Shown piece after piece: positions 34,899-42,791 of a DNA stretch of 64,000 nucleotides. This stretch comes from Metabacillus dongyingensis (GTDB lineage Bacteria; Bacillota; Bacilli; Bacillales; Bacillaceae). Below the pieces are notes generated by a model. The model was given only the letters and a program-made list of their open reading frames with translations. It did not search any database and was not told the origin of the DNA. The stretch covers positions 4,404,001 to 4,468,000 of the forward strand of contig NZ_CP082944.1 in NCBI RefSeq assembly GCF_019933155.2, given 5' to 3'. Each line of letters opens with the position of its first letter. Within the stretch, counting starts at the first letter, position 1. The translations under genes and the position numbers were made by a program.

Positions 34899-36491
34899 CT
34901 GAAGACGATAAAAGTACCTTTACAGATTAAAATACTCGGGCTGGTTCTATTATTGGGATTATTGTTGATCCTGCTGCTGACAGGATTTTTCAGCTATATG
35001 GAAAGTAAACAAATCGAGGAAAATAAAGGTAGAATGGCACTGGAGTTATCAAAAACTGTCGCTCTCATGCCAACTATTATCGATGCATTTCAAACTGGGA
35101 ATCCTTCCGAAACGATCCAGCCTTTAGCAGAAGAGATCAGGAAACAAACAGGTGCTGAGTTTATTGTAGTAGGGAATAAAGATGGCACACGTTATTCACA
35201 TCCCATGAAGTCGGAAATTGGGAGAAAAATGACGGGAGGAGATAACGATAGAGCCATAATCAAAGGGGAATTTTATGTATCAAAAGCTAATGGCTCACTC
35301 GGCCCGTCTCTTAGAGGGAAATCTCCTATTTTCAACAAACAGGGAGAGATTATTGGTCTCGTTTCAGTAGGATTTCTATTAGAAGACATCAACCAGCAAA
35401 TCATGAAGAACTTCATTAAAGTCCTGCTTGTATCTCTTTTTGCCTTTTTTATATCCGTTATTGGAAGTATTTTGCTGTCAGGCAATATCCGCAGGGACAC
35501 TATGGGGCTAGAACCGTATGAAATTGCTGCTCTTTATAAAGAAAAAAACACTGTGCTGCATGCGGTAAAAGAGGGTATTTTAGCCATAGATAAAGATGGA
35601 TTCATTACAATGATGAATCAGCCTGCTAAGAAACTCCTTCATATTAAAGGATCTGTCAGGCATATGAAAGTGGATGGACTGTTTCCTTCCGATTATCTTT
35701 ATGAGGTTTTAAAACATGGGAATCCGCAAGTTGATAAGGAAATGGTTTGGAAAGATAAAACCGTTATTGTAAATACCACTCCACTGATTGATGAAAATGG
35801 GATAAGAGGAGTGGTTGCTTCTTTTCGCGACAAAACCGAAATTGAGCAGATGATAAACACCGTATCGGAAGTCAAAAGATATTCAGAAGATCTCCGTTCC
35901 CAAACACATGAGTTTACCAATAAATTATACGTGTTATCTGGCCTTCTTCAGCTTGGTGAATACGACCAGGCGATTAATATGATAAAAAGTGAAACACAGG
36001 TCCTGCAATTTCAAAATTCAGTAGTCTTTAACCAAATCAAAGATACCAAGGTACAGGCTATCCTTTTAGGGAAGCTCGGAAAAGCGTCAGAAAAGAAGCT
36101 GAAATTTGATATTGCTTCTGACAGTTATCTGGAAGAATTGCCATCACACTTTAAGCTTTCGAGCTTAATCGTTATTCTTGGCAACTTAATTGATAACGCT
36201 TTCGAAGCCGTTTATGGCGTGGAATCTCCGACGGTTAAACTTTTCGTTACAGACATCGGAAGTGATATCATCTTTGAGATTGAGGACAATGGCAGAGGAA
36301 TAAGCGAAAGAGACATTCCTTTTCTTTTTGACAAAGGCTTTACATCAAAAGATGGAAATGAGCCAAGGGGATTTGGTCTATCGAATGCAGAAGAAGCTGT
36401 ACAGGAAATGGATGGGATTATTGAGGTACAAAGCAGTTCAGATACAGGAACTGTATTTACGGTGTACCTTCCTAAGGAGCTGAGAAATTGA
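34899..36491 (+). CDS. CitS/DcuS-type sensor histidine kinase with probable CTG start
   Basis: A 530-residue kinase of the citrate/dicarboxylate group. Transmembrane helix 1 (about 14-35), an extracellular Cache-like sensor domain, helix 2, a PAS domain, a dimerisation helix with the phospho-accepting His in QTHEFTNKLYVLSGLL, and the ATPase domain (NLIDNAFEAV, DNGRG, RGFGLSN) follow in order. The frame is closed by TAG at 34884 and holds no ATG, GTG or TTG before TTG 34953, which would cut helix 1. CTG 34899 is 8 nt after AGGAGG and restores a full helix. The partner regulator follows after one base. Confidence 0.82.
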   Translation: MKTIKVPLQIKILGLVLLLGLLLILLLTGFFSYMESKQIEENKGRMALELSKTVALMPTIIDAFQTGNPSETIQPLAEEIRKQTGAEFIVVGNKDGTRYSHPMKSEIGRKMTGGDNDRAIIKGEFYVSKANGSLGPSLRGKSPIFNKQGEIIGLVSVGFLLEDINQQIMKNFIKVLLVSLFAFFISVIGSILLSGNIRRDTMGLEPYEIAALYKEKNTVLHAVKEGILAIDKDGFITMMNQPAKKLLHIKGSVRHMKVDGLFPSDYLYEVLKHGNPQVDKEMVWKDKTVIVNTTPLIDENGIRGVVASFRDKTEIEQMINTVSEVKRYSEDLRSQTHEFTNKLYVLSGLLQLGEYDQAINMIKSETQVLQFQNSVVFNQIKDTKVQAILLGKLGKASEKKLKFDIASDSYLEELPSHFKLSSLIVILGNLIDNAFEAVYGVESPTVKLFVTDIGSDIIFEIEDNGRGISERDIPFLFDKGFTSKDGNEPRGFGLSNAEEAVQEMDGIIEVQSSSDTGTVFTVYLPKELRN

Positions 36492-36492
36492 A

Positions 36493-37170
36493 ATGATAAA
36501 AGTAGCCATCGCAGAAGACGACTTCCGAATCGCCGATATCCATGAAAAGTTTTTAGAGACATTCAACGAAATCGTTGTGGTTGGAAAATCATTGAATGGA
36601 GAGCAGACTCTTCAATTACTGAAGATGAAAGAACCTGACTTACTTCTTCTAGATGTGTATTTGCCTGATATGCTGGGATCTGAGCTGCTTCCCCTCATAC
36701 GTGAGAAGTTTCCGAAGGTTAGCATCATTATGATAACAGCGGCAACAGATAAGGTGTTCCTCGAAAAAGCACTGAGCTATGGAGTAGAGAATTATTTGAT
36801 CAAGCCCGTAAGCAGGGAGAGATTTGACGATATCATTCAAAAATTCATAAAAAAGCACTCTCTCCTGTCTTCCAATCAACAAGTGAATCAGAAATATATC
36901 GATCTTCTTTTTAGTAAGGGTAAAAATGAAAATTCAGGAAAAGGGAAAGGTTTGCCAAAAGGAATTGATGAAATCACACTTGGTAAAGTGAATGCCGTTC
37001 TTCAGGCTAAAAGAGAAGGGCTTTCTGCCGAAGAAGTGGCTAAGGAAATAGGCGCTTCCCGGATAACGGCACGCAGATATCTGGAATATCTCTCCTCTGT
37101 TAATCAATTAAAGGCAGAAGTGGTGTATGGAATTGTCGGAAGACCTGAGAGAAAATATTATCCGATTTAA
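36493..37170 (+). CDS. CitT/DctR-type response regulator
   Basis: A 225-residue regulator. The receiver domain (1-120) has the acidic pair at 9-10, phospho-acceptor D54 in LLLLDVYLPDM and K104 in YLIKPVSRE. The C-terminal helix-turn-helix, EGLSAEEVAKEIGASRITARRYLEYL without its flanks, is the type found in CitT/DcuR. AAGGAG lies upstream of ATG 36493. In B. subtilis CitST activates citM. Here the nearest citrate transporter gene is 7.7 kb downstream, so the target could be that gene or the divergent importer. Confidence 0.85.
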   Translation: MIKVAIAEDDFRIADIHEKFLETFNEIVVVGKSLNGEQTLQLLKMKEPDLLLLDVYLPDMLGSELLPLIREKFPKVSIIMITAATDKVFLEKALSYGVENYLIKPVSRERFDDIIQKFIKKHSLLSSNQQVNQKYIDLLFSKGKNENSGKGKGLPKGIDEITLGKVNAVLQAKREGLSAEEVAKEIGASRITARRYLEYLSSVNQLKAEVVYGIVGRPERKYYPI

Positions 37171-37361
37171 GGGGATGATATAGAAACTTAACGGATTCTG
37201 CTAAATAGCCCAAAACGTTAACCTTTAATCATGTTAAATACAAAAAAACAGCAACTTTTAAAACTTTCACCCGACTAAAGATTTTTTAGTGATCTTTCTA
37301 AGCTGCCCTTGCTTAACATCAATTTTTTCAAAACCAAACGATATACTCAATAATTTATTAC

Positions 37362-37406
37362 AATAATAAGGCGCTATCCTAGTTTTGGATAAGCGCCCTA
37401 TTATTG
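37362..37406. repeat. Large imperfect hairpin downstream of the response regulator
   Basis: AATAATAAGGCGCTATCC and GGATAAGCGCCCTATTATT form a long stem with one or two bulges and a 7-nt loop. There is no T-run on either strand, so it may be a worn terminator or part of a small repeat element. The rest of 37171-37432 holds no gene. Confidence 0.45.
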
Positions 37407-37432
37407 AAAAGATCAAAAATGTCAAAACATAA

Positions 37433-37537
37433 GCAACACCTGACCTATTGCTTCAAGCAGCACAAGCAATTGCAAGCTTACAAACAGAAATACTCGCTTT
37501 TGTTGAGCATAACGACACAAATCAAATTGATGCCTAA
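37433..37537 (+). pseudogene. C-terminal relic of a DUF1659-type gene
   Basis: An open segment of 34 codons between stop codons reads DLLLQAAQAIASLQ and ends ERNDT-like HNDTNQIDA, which matches the C-terminal half of DUF1659 proteins as I know them. The N-terminal half is missing; a stop codon (37430-37432) lies directly upstream. DUF1659 and DUF2922 genes usually stand side by side, and a DUF2922 relic follows here. Confidence 0.5.
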
Positions 37538-37595
37538 CGCTTAACGAAGCATCTACTGAAGGAAAGTGTTTCCAATAAGAAAGGAGGAGAAAAGC

Positions 37596-37769
37596 AGGAC
37601 AAAGACATTAGAGCTTCCATTTTTAAATACTGCAGGAAAAACGGTAAAAATCTCAATCGCTTCTCCAGGTGAACAAATCCCCTTTGGTCTCCTTTTATTA
37701 CTTCTACTGAACCAAACGATAATTTTCAAACCTCTTCCTTTAGATGCCATAATTTTTCATTTAATCTAG
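37596..37769 (+). pseudogene. DUF2922-type gene relic with lost start codon
   Basis: The frame reads TKTLELPFLNTAGKTVKISI, the N-terminal half of a DUF2922 protein. GGAGG (37583-37587) is at the correct 8-nt distance, but the expected ATG is AGG at 37596. After about 28 codons the sequence leaves the family pattern and runs hydrophobic into the converging MATE gene. Both the start and the C-terminal half appear lost. Confidence 0.55.
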
Positions 37770-39042
37770 GAGTATACATGACTAGGAAGCCGGATCGTCC
37801 AATAGTATAGACGATGAAGGCTAGCCATAAGCCATGATTATGCCAGATAGGAGTTATAGTGATTTGTATAATGATATAGATAATCATTGCGTAAATCATA
37901 GAGTTTCGAACGGGGGCAATTTCAGTTGCCCCTGTAAAGACACCGTAAATGACAAGGCCAAAACAAGCAGCAAACGGGTAGATAATGAGCCATGCTCCAT
38001 ACTTTGTTGAAAGCTCGATAACACCAGGCAGATTTGTAAAAAGTTCAATAATCTGTTCTTGAAATAATCCATATACGCTAGCTATGATAAAAGCTGTTAT
38101 CACCGACCATTGCCTTGATAAACTAAGTGTTTTTTTATATAATTTTTTGTCATTTGATCCTACCGCTTTGCCGACGAGAATACTAGAGGCGTTGGCGAAT
38201 CCATCAAAGAAATAAGCCATTATGTAATGAATTTGAAATAATACAGCATTTGCAGCTAGAAATTCTGTACCAAACGAAGCACCTTTTGCTGTAAACATAT
38301 TAATAACGACTAATAAACAAATGGTTCGTATAAATAAATCCTTGTTAACGTTAAACATCTTTTTCATAGACTGTGTATCTATAAGTGCTTGAATGGATGG
38401 TATTTTCCATTCAAAAGATGATGCTTTCATAACAATGAGTAATCCTAATACGAAGGCTGTAATTTCAGCCATCAAAGTGGCCGCAGCGACCCCTTTTACA
38501 GCAAAAGAAAAGACATGGACAAAAAGAATGGCCAAAATCATATTCAAAACATTCATGAACACTTGCAAAAATAAAGATTCTTTAATCTTAGCCATCCCCA
38601 TTAACCAGCCAAGAATAACGTAGTTCAACAATGTGAAGGGGGCTCCCCAAATTCGAATTCGAAAATATTCAACTGCAAACTTACTCACATCCGAATCAGG
38701 AGCAATCAATGTAAGAGCAGCATATTCAATCGGCCATTGTAAGAGAATAAAACACATACCTGCAATTAGAGCTATTAAAAATGGACGGGATAATGCAAGT
38801 ACTCCTTGAGCTGAATCACTTGCCCCGTTAGCTTGTGCGGCAAAAGCAGATGTACTGACCCGCAAAAAACCGAATACCCAATACAGCGTATTAAAAATAA
38901 GGGTTCCAACTGCAACACCTCCAATATATGCTGGATTAGGAAGTTGCCCGACAACGGCTGTATCGACAGCACCTAATAAAGGCGTCGTCATGGTTGAGAT
39001 CGTTAGTGGGATCGCCAAAGCAAGGTACGCACGATGATTCAT
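37726..39042 (-). CDS. MATE-family efflux transporter (DinF-like)
   Basis: A 438-residue membrane protein with about 12 helices. Two MATE repeats begin IPLTISTMTTPLLGAVDTAVVG and DLFIRTICLLVVINMF, and LPNPAYIGGVAVG is typical of the DinF group. ATG 39042 is used with GGGGGA upstream. The exporter is coded 100 bp downstream of the nikABCDE-like operon but separated from it by a terminator. The substrate is unknown; in this place export of a metal chelator is conceivable but unsupported. Confidence 0.85.
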   Translation of the reverse strand: MNHRAYLALAIPLTISTMTTPLLGAVDTAVVGQLPNPAYIGGVAVGTLIFNTLYWVFGFLRVSTSAFAAQANGASDSAQGVLALSRPFLIALIAGMCFILLQWPIEYAALTLIAPDSDVSKFAVEYFRIRIWGAPFTLLNYVILGWLMGMAKIKESLFLQVFMNVLNMILAILFVHVFSFAVKGVAAATLMAEITAFVLGLLIVMKASSFEWKIPSIQALIDTQSMKKMFNVNKDLFIRTICLLVVINMFTAKGASFGTEFLAANAVLFQIHYIMAYFFDGFANASSILVGKAVGSNDKKLYKKTLSLSRQWSVITAFIIASVYGLFQEQIIELFTNLPGVIELSTKYGAWLIIYPFAACFGLVIYGVFTGATEIAPVRNSMIYAMIIYIIIQITITPIWHNHGLWLAFIVYTIGRSGFLVMYTPRLNEKLWHLKEEV

Positions 39043-39081
39043 CCGACTTTCCCCCTTCAAAAAATTTTAGGATAAACCTAA

Positions 39082-39119
39082 AAATAAAAGCCCCGATTAT
39101 GTGAATGAAATCGAGGCAT
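39082..39119 (-). terminator. Terminator of the nik-like operon
   Basis: On the minus strand GCCTCGATT and AATCGGGGC form a hairpin followed by TTTTATTTTT. Confidence 0.75.
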
Positions 39120-39144
39120 TCGAATAAATATAAATACTTTTTAA

Positions 39145-39966
39145 TTAAGTATGGCTAACCCTTGTTCTAATCGATCGAAAACGCGGGTGCTCTGCAAGTA
39201 TGGAACCTCTCATCTCTTTTACTACAGGATGTTCTGAAGTGAAAAACTGTTTTTTTGAATCATAAAGCTCGATTAATTCTCCTTTTTCTAGTACACCCAA
39301 TGAATCACTAATCGAATAGGCAGCTTTAATATCATGTGTAATAAAGAAATAAGATAGCCCGAAGTCTTCTTTTAGCTCCTTTAGTAATTCTAAAATAAGT
39401 GTTTGGTTAACCATATCTAGACTACTAACAGATTCGTCCAGGACGATCATCTTTGGTTTGAGGGAGATCGCTCTTGCAATATTGATCCTCTGCAATTGCC
39501 CGCCGCTAAATTGGTGCGGGTATTTTTTCAGGTCCTTTTCACTCAGTCCGACCCTTTCCAATAATTCAACAATAGTTCGTTTTTGTTCAGCAACTGTTAG
39601 CTTTTCATAGTTTTCTAAAGGCTCTGCAATAATACGTTCGGCTGTTATGCGGGGATTGACTGATGAGTATGAATCCTGAAAGACAGCTTGAATATCGCGA
39701 CGGATTTTTTGCCGAGTATGTTTATCTGCAGTATAAATATCATGCCCTTGAAACAGGATTTGTCCGCTTTGTGGCCGTTCCAAACCAAGAATCACTTTTC
39801 CTAAAGTACTTTTACCGGCCCCACTCGTACCAAGCATTCCTAAGCATGTACCTTCCTCAATCGCAAGCGAAATATCAGAAAGTACTTTTTTAGGGCGACC
39901 TTTCCAGTAAAAAAACGTTCGGGATCCGTAGCTATGAGTGACTTCTTTTACTTGTAATAAACTCAT
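39145..39966 (-). CDS. nikE: Nickel/peptide ABC importer ATPase, NikE-like
   Basis: A 273-residue ATPase of the NikE/OppF group. Walker A is LGTSGAGKST, the signature is FSGGQLQRINIARAI and Walker B is MIVLDESVSSLD. The insertion around RTFFYWKGRPKKVLSD before Walker A and QAVFQDSYSSVNPR in the Q-loop are characteristic of NikE. Its partner nikD is upstream, but 191 bp separate them, filled by a palindrome-rich insert, while all other genes of the operon touch or overlap. Confidence 0.85.
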   Translation of the reverse strand: MSLLQVKEVTHSYGSRTFFYWKGRPKKVLSDISLAIEEGTCLGMLGTSGAGKSTLGKVILGLERPQSGQILFQGHDIYTADKHTRQKIRRDIQAVFQDSYSSVNPRITAERIIAEPLENYEKLTVAEQKRTIVELLERVGLSEKDLKKYPHQFSGGQLQRINIARAISLKPKMIVLDESVSSLDMVNQTLILELLKELKEDFGLSYFFITHDIKAAYSISDSLGVLEKGELIELYDSKKQFFTSEHPVVKEMRGSILAEHPRFRSIRTRVSHT

Positions 39967-39992
39967 TTGTTCACTCCTGTAAAGTGAGACTT

Positions 39993-40132
39993 CATTCAGT
40001 GGGGGTTTTTTTCATCCCCCACTGAATGGTAGCGAAACTTATCGGATCTTAACGGGCAGTTTACCCTCACCTATCTTTTTTGCTGCTTTATAAATTCTTG
40101 AATCTTAGGTAAGGGACTTACTGCCCGTTAAG
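39993..40132. repeat. Palindrome-rich insert between nikD and nikE (MITE-like)
   Basis: Two perfect 13-bp inverted repeats are present. CATTCAGTGGGGG (39993-40005) pairs with CCCCCACTGAATG (40016-40028) as a tight hairpin. CTTAACGGGCAGT (40048-40060) pairs with ACTGCCCGTTAAG (40120-40132) around a 59-nt loop. The segment has no coding capacity and breaks an otherwise tight operon. It resembles the small palindromic repeat elements scattered in Bacillus genomes; other copies are not in this window. Confidence 0.55.
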
Positions 40133-40157
40133 AATGGGGTAAATACCTATTATTAGG

Positions 40158-40994
40158 CTAAGCCAAATGGATGTTAGGTTCATCTAAATGTATTAGTGAG
40201 CGTGCATTTAGTAGTTTCTTCGTATACTCATGCTGCGGCTCATCAAATAGCTGAAACACATTCGCTTTTTCTACAATCCTGCCATTCTTCATAACGGCTA
40301 CCTCATCTGCCATTTCCGAAATGACTCCGAGATCATGGGATATTAAAAGAATAGCTGAACCATATTCAGAGCGAATTTTATCTAAGTGGTACAGCACTTT
40401 CTTCTGATTATTGACGTCAAGTGCGGTAGTTGGTTCATCAGCAATAATAACAGCTGGATGTAAGCATGCTGCAATGGCAATCATCACCCGTTGCAGCATG
40501 CCGCCACTCAATTGAAAAGGATACGATTTTAATAGGTTAGCAGGATTGGGTAAGTTCACATGCTGCATTGCCTCGATGGCAAGCTCTGTTGCTTGTTTTT
40601 TATTCCATTTTGTATGAGATCGAATGGTTTCGATAAATTGATGGCCAATCGTAAAAACAGGTGTAAAAGCATTCATCGGATTTTGCATAATAAAGGCAAT
40701 ATCCTTGCCACGGATCTTACGCATTTCTTTATCGGCTAAACCGTTCAATTCACGTCCTTGTAATGTTATACTCCCATCAATCGTTGTCGTTTTCCGATCA
40801 AGAAGTTGAAAAATGGACATACTTGTAACAGTTTTACCGCATCCACTTTCCCCAACTAGACCAAGTACACGTCCAGGCTTTAGTTCAAAATTTATCTCTT
40901 GAACAAGTGGGGTAACACCATCTTTTGTTTTTACCTGTACATGTAAATCTTTCACTTGTAACACATTCGACTGTTCTGCACCCAATATTCTCAT
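40158..40994 (-). CDS. nikD: Nickel/peptide ABC importer ATPase, NikD-like
   Basis: A 278-residue ATPase with Walker A LVGESGCGKT, Q-loop AFIMQNPMNAFTPVFTIG, signature LSGGMLQRVMIAIA and Walker B VIIADEPTTALD. The QNPMNAFTP segment and the missing C-terminal oligopeptide-type extension favour NikD over OppD. It lies 6 nt after nikC. It energises metal or metallophore uptake together with NikE. Confidence 0.86.
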   Translation of the reverse strand: MRILGAEQSNVLQVKDLHVQVKTKDGVTPLVQEINFELKPGRVLGLVGESGCGKTVTSMSIFQLLDRKTTTIDGSITLQGRELNGLADKEMRKIRGKDIAFIMQNPMNAFTPVFTIGHQFIETIRSHTKWNKKQATELAIEAMQHVNLPNPANLLKSYPFQLSGGMLQRVMIAIAACLHPAVIIADEPTTALDVNNQKKVLYHLDKIRSEYGSAILLISHDLGVISEMADEVAVMKNGRIVEKANVFQLFDEPQHEYTKKLLNARSLIHLDEPNIHLA

Positions 40995-41000
40995 CCCTTT

Positions 41001-41834
41001 TTAAAATCTACGTTTGACATCGTACCGTTCAGATAACGCTTCACCTAGTAAATTGAATGTAACAATAACGAGCATAATGATCAAACCTGGATAAAGCATT
41101 AATTCTGGATTTGTCCGAATATACGATTTCCCTTCGTGAATCATCGCTCCCCATTCAGGTGTAGGGGGTTGCACTCCTAATCCTAGAAACGACATGGCGG
41201 ATATATCCATAATGGCCCAGCCCATTTCTAATGTACCCATGACGACAAGTGGCGGGAGTACATTTGGGACAATATGATTTTTAATAATCTTCCATTGAGA
41301 AGAGCCGCTTATTTTCGCAGCTGCAATAAAGTTTTGTTCTTTCAGACTAAGGACCATTCCTCGGAACATTCTTGCATAGTAGACCCATTGCACAAGCATC
41401 AACGCGATGATCACTTGTGTAAGTCCAGGTCCGAATATGCCAACTAGTCCAAGAATAAGGATAAGACTTGGAAAAGCCATGACACCATCGCAAAACCTCA
41501 TCAATACATGATCAACAAGGCCGCCCTTATACCCTGAAAAGGTTCCAACAAGTAAACCAATGAGGATGGATGAAAGAAAGATTAGCATCGCAAAACCTAA
41601 TGAAAGGCGCGCCCCATATAAAATACGCGATAGATTACATCTTCCTAAATGGTCTGTTCCTAATGGATAGGCCCAAGAAGGAGGCTGAAGTTTATAAGCT
41701 AAGTTGACAGCAACCGGATCATTGGGTGCAATCCATGGAGCAAAGATAGCAATGATAACAAGAATACTTAATATAATCGAGCATATGGAAATAACTTTTT
41801 GACTTCTGAATATCTTAGGTAAACTTATAATCAT
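41001..41834 (-). CDS. nikC: Nickel/peptide ABC importer permease, NikC-like
   Basis: A 277-residue permease with six helices. It opens with the N-terminal segment and WIAPNDPVAVNLAYKLQPPS typical of NikC/DppC proteins, and has the loop FIAAAKISGSSQWKIIKNHIVPN. It overlaps nikB by 4 bases. It forms the membrane channel with NikB. Confidence 0.87.
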   Translation of the reverse strand: MIISLPKIFRSQKVISICSIILSILVIIAIFAPWIAPNDPVAVNLAYKLQPPSWAYPLGTDHLGRCNLSRILYGARLSLGFAMLIFLSSILIGLLVGTFSGYKGGLVDHVLMRFCDGVMAFPSLILILGLVGIFGPGLTQVIIALMLVQWVYYARMFRGMVLSLKEQNFIAAAKISGSSQWKIIKNHIVPNVLPPLVVMGTLEMGWAIMDISAMSFLGLGVQPPTPEWGAMIHEGKSYIRTNPELMLYPGLIIMLVIVTFNLLGEALSERYDVKRRF

Positions 41835-42775
41835 TGCTGCTGCCCTTCTTTCCTGGAAATGCGCGGGTCAATATACATTTGAATTAAATCAACAAGTAAG
41901 TTACTTAAAATAAATAAGCTGGCTGCAATCAGCACATAACATTGAATGACTGGTATATCACGATTAAAAATAGCTTCAATAAAATAACGACCAAACCCTG
42001 GCCAAGAAAAAACTGCTTCCACGATGATTGTTCCAGTCAGTAATTTTCCAAGATTCATCCCAAGACCAGTAATCATCGGGGAAATGGCAATCCTTAAGAC
42101 ATGCTTGGCCATAATCGTTTTTTCGTTAATTCCTCTTGTCCTGGCAAATAGCACATATGGCTGTTGCAAGTTTTCAAGAACACTCGCACGTAACAATCTT
42201 GTATAGATTGCAATTAAAGGAAGGGCCAGTGTAACGGAAGGCAGAACAAGATGCTGCCATGTTCCAATTCCTTCAACTGGAAAAAGGTCAAGTTTAACAG
42301 AAAAGAAAAAAATTAAAAGATAACCGAGCCAAAAAGAAGGAATCGATGCCCCTAAAAAGGAGAGAATCCTGCTAAAATGGTCGATTAGGCTATTTTTCTT
42401 TACTCCAGCAAGGAAACCTAGCGGGATACTCACTAGTACAGCTATGACGATACTTCCTAGAGCAAGCTGAAAGGTAGCCGGTAATCTCGATGCAACCTCA
42501 TCCAAAACAGGCTTATTCGAAACATAAGATATGCCAAAATCAAGCTGGCATATCTTCATAATAGAGTTTACATATTGAATGAGGAATGGTTGGTCTAAAC
42601 CAAACTCATGTCTTTTTTGCTCCAAAATCTCATCGGTCGGCTGAATATGGGCGGCTGCTAAGTAGGCCTCAGCCGGGTCTACCGGTGAAAGGTGAATCAT
42701 TCCAGTTGTAAGTAATGTTGCTAAAAGAAAAACTGGAATAATAGATATCATTCGTTTAAAAATATAGGTGCCCAT
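41831..42775 (-). CDS. nikB: Nickel/peptide ABC importer permease, NikB-like
   Basis: A 314-residue permease with six helices; MGTYIFKRMISIIPVFLLAT and HLSPVDPAEAYL are typical of NikB/DppB. The coupling region reads YVLFARTRGINEKTIMAKHV. It lies 16 nt downstream of nikA and overlaps nikC by 4 bases, so the four genes nikA to nikD form one translational block. Confidence 0.87.
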   Translation of the reverse strand: MGTYIFKRMISIIPVFLLATLLTTGMIHLSPVDPAEAYLAAAHIQPTDEILEQKRHEFGLDQPFLIQYVNSIMKICQLDFGISYVSNKPVLDEVASRLPATFQLALGSIVIAVLVSIPLGFLAGVKKNSLIDHFSRILSFLGASIPSFWLGYLLIFFFSVKLDLFPVEGIGTWQHLVLPSVTLALPLIAIYTRLLRASVLENLQQPYVLFARTRGINEKTIMAKHVLRIAISPMITGLGMNLGKLLTGTIIVEAVFSWPGFGRYFIEAIFNRDIPVIQCYVLIAASLFILSNLLVDLIQMYIDPRISRKEGQQQ

Positions 42776-42791
42776 GAAAGCCTCCTGCTAC

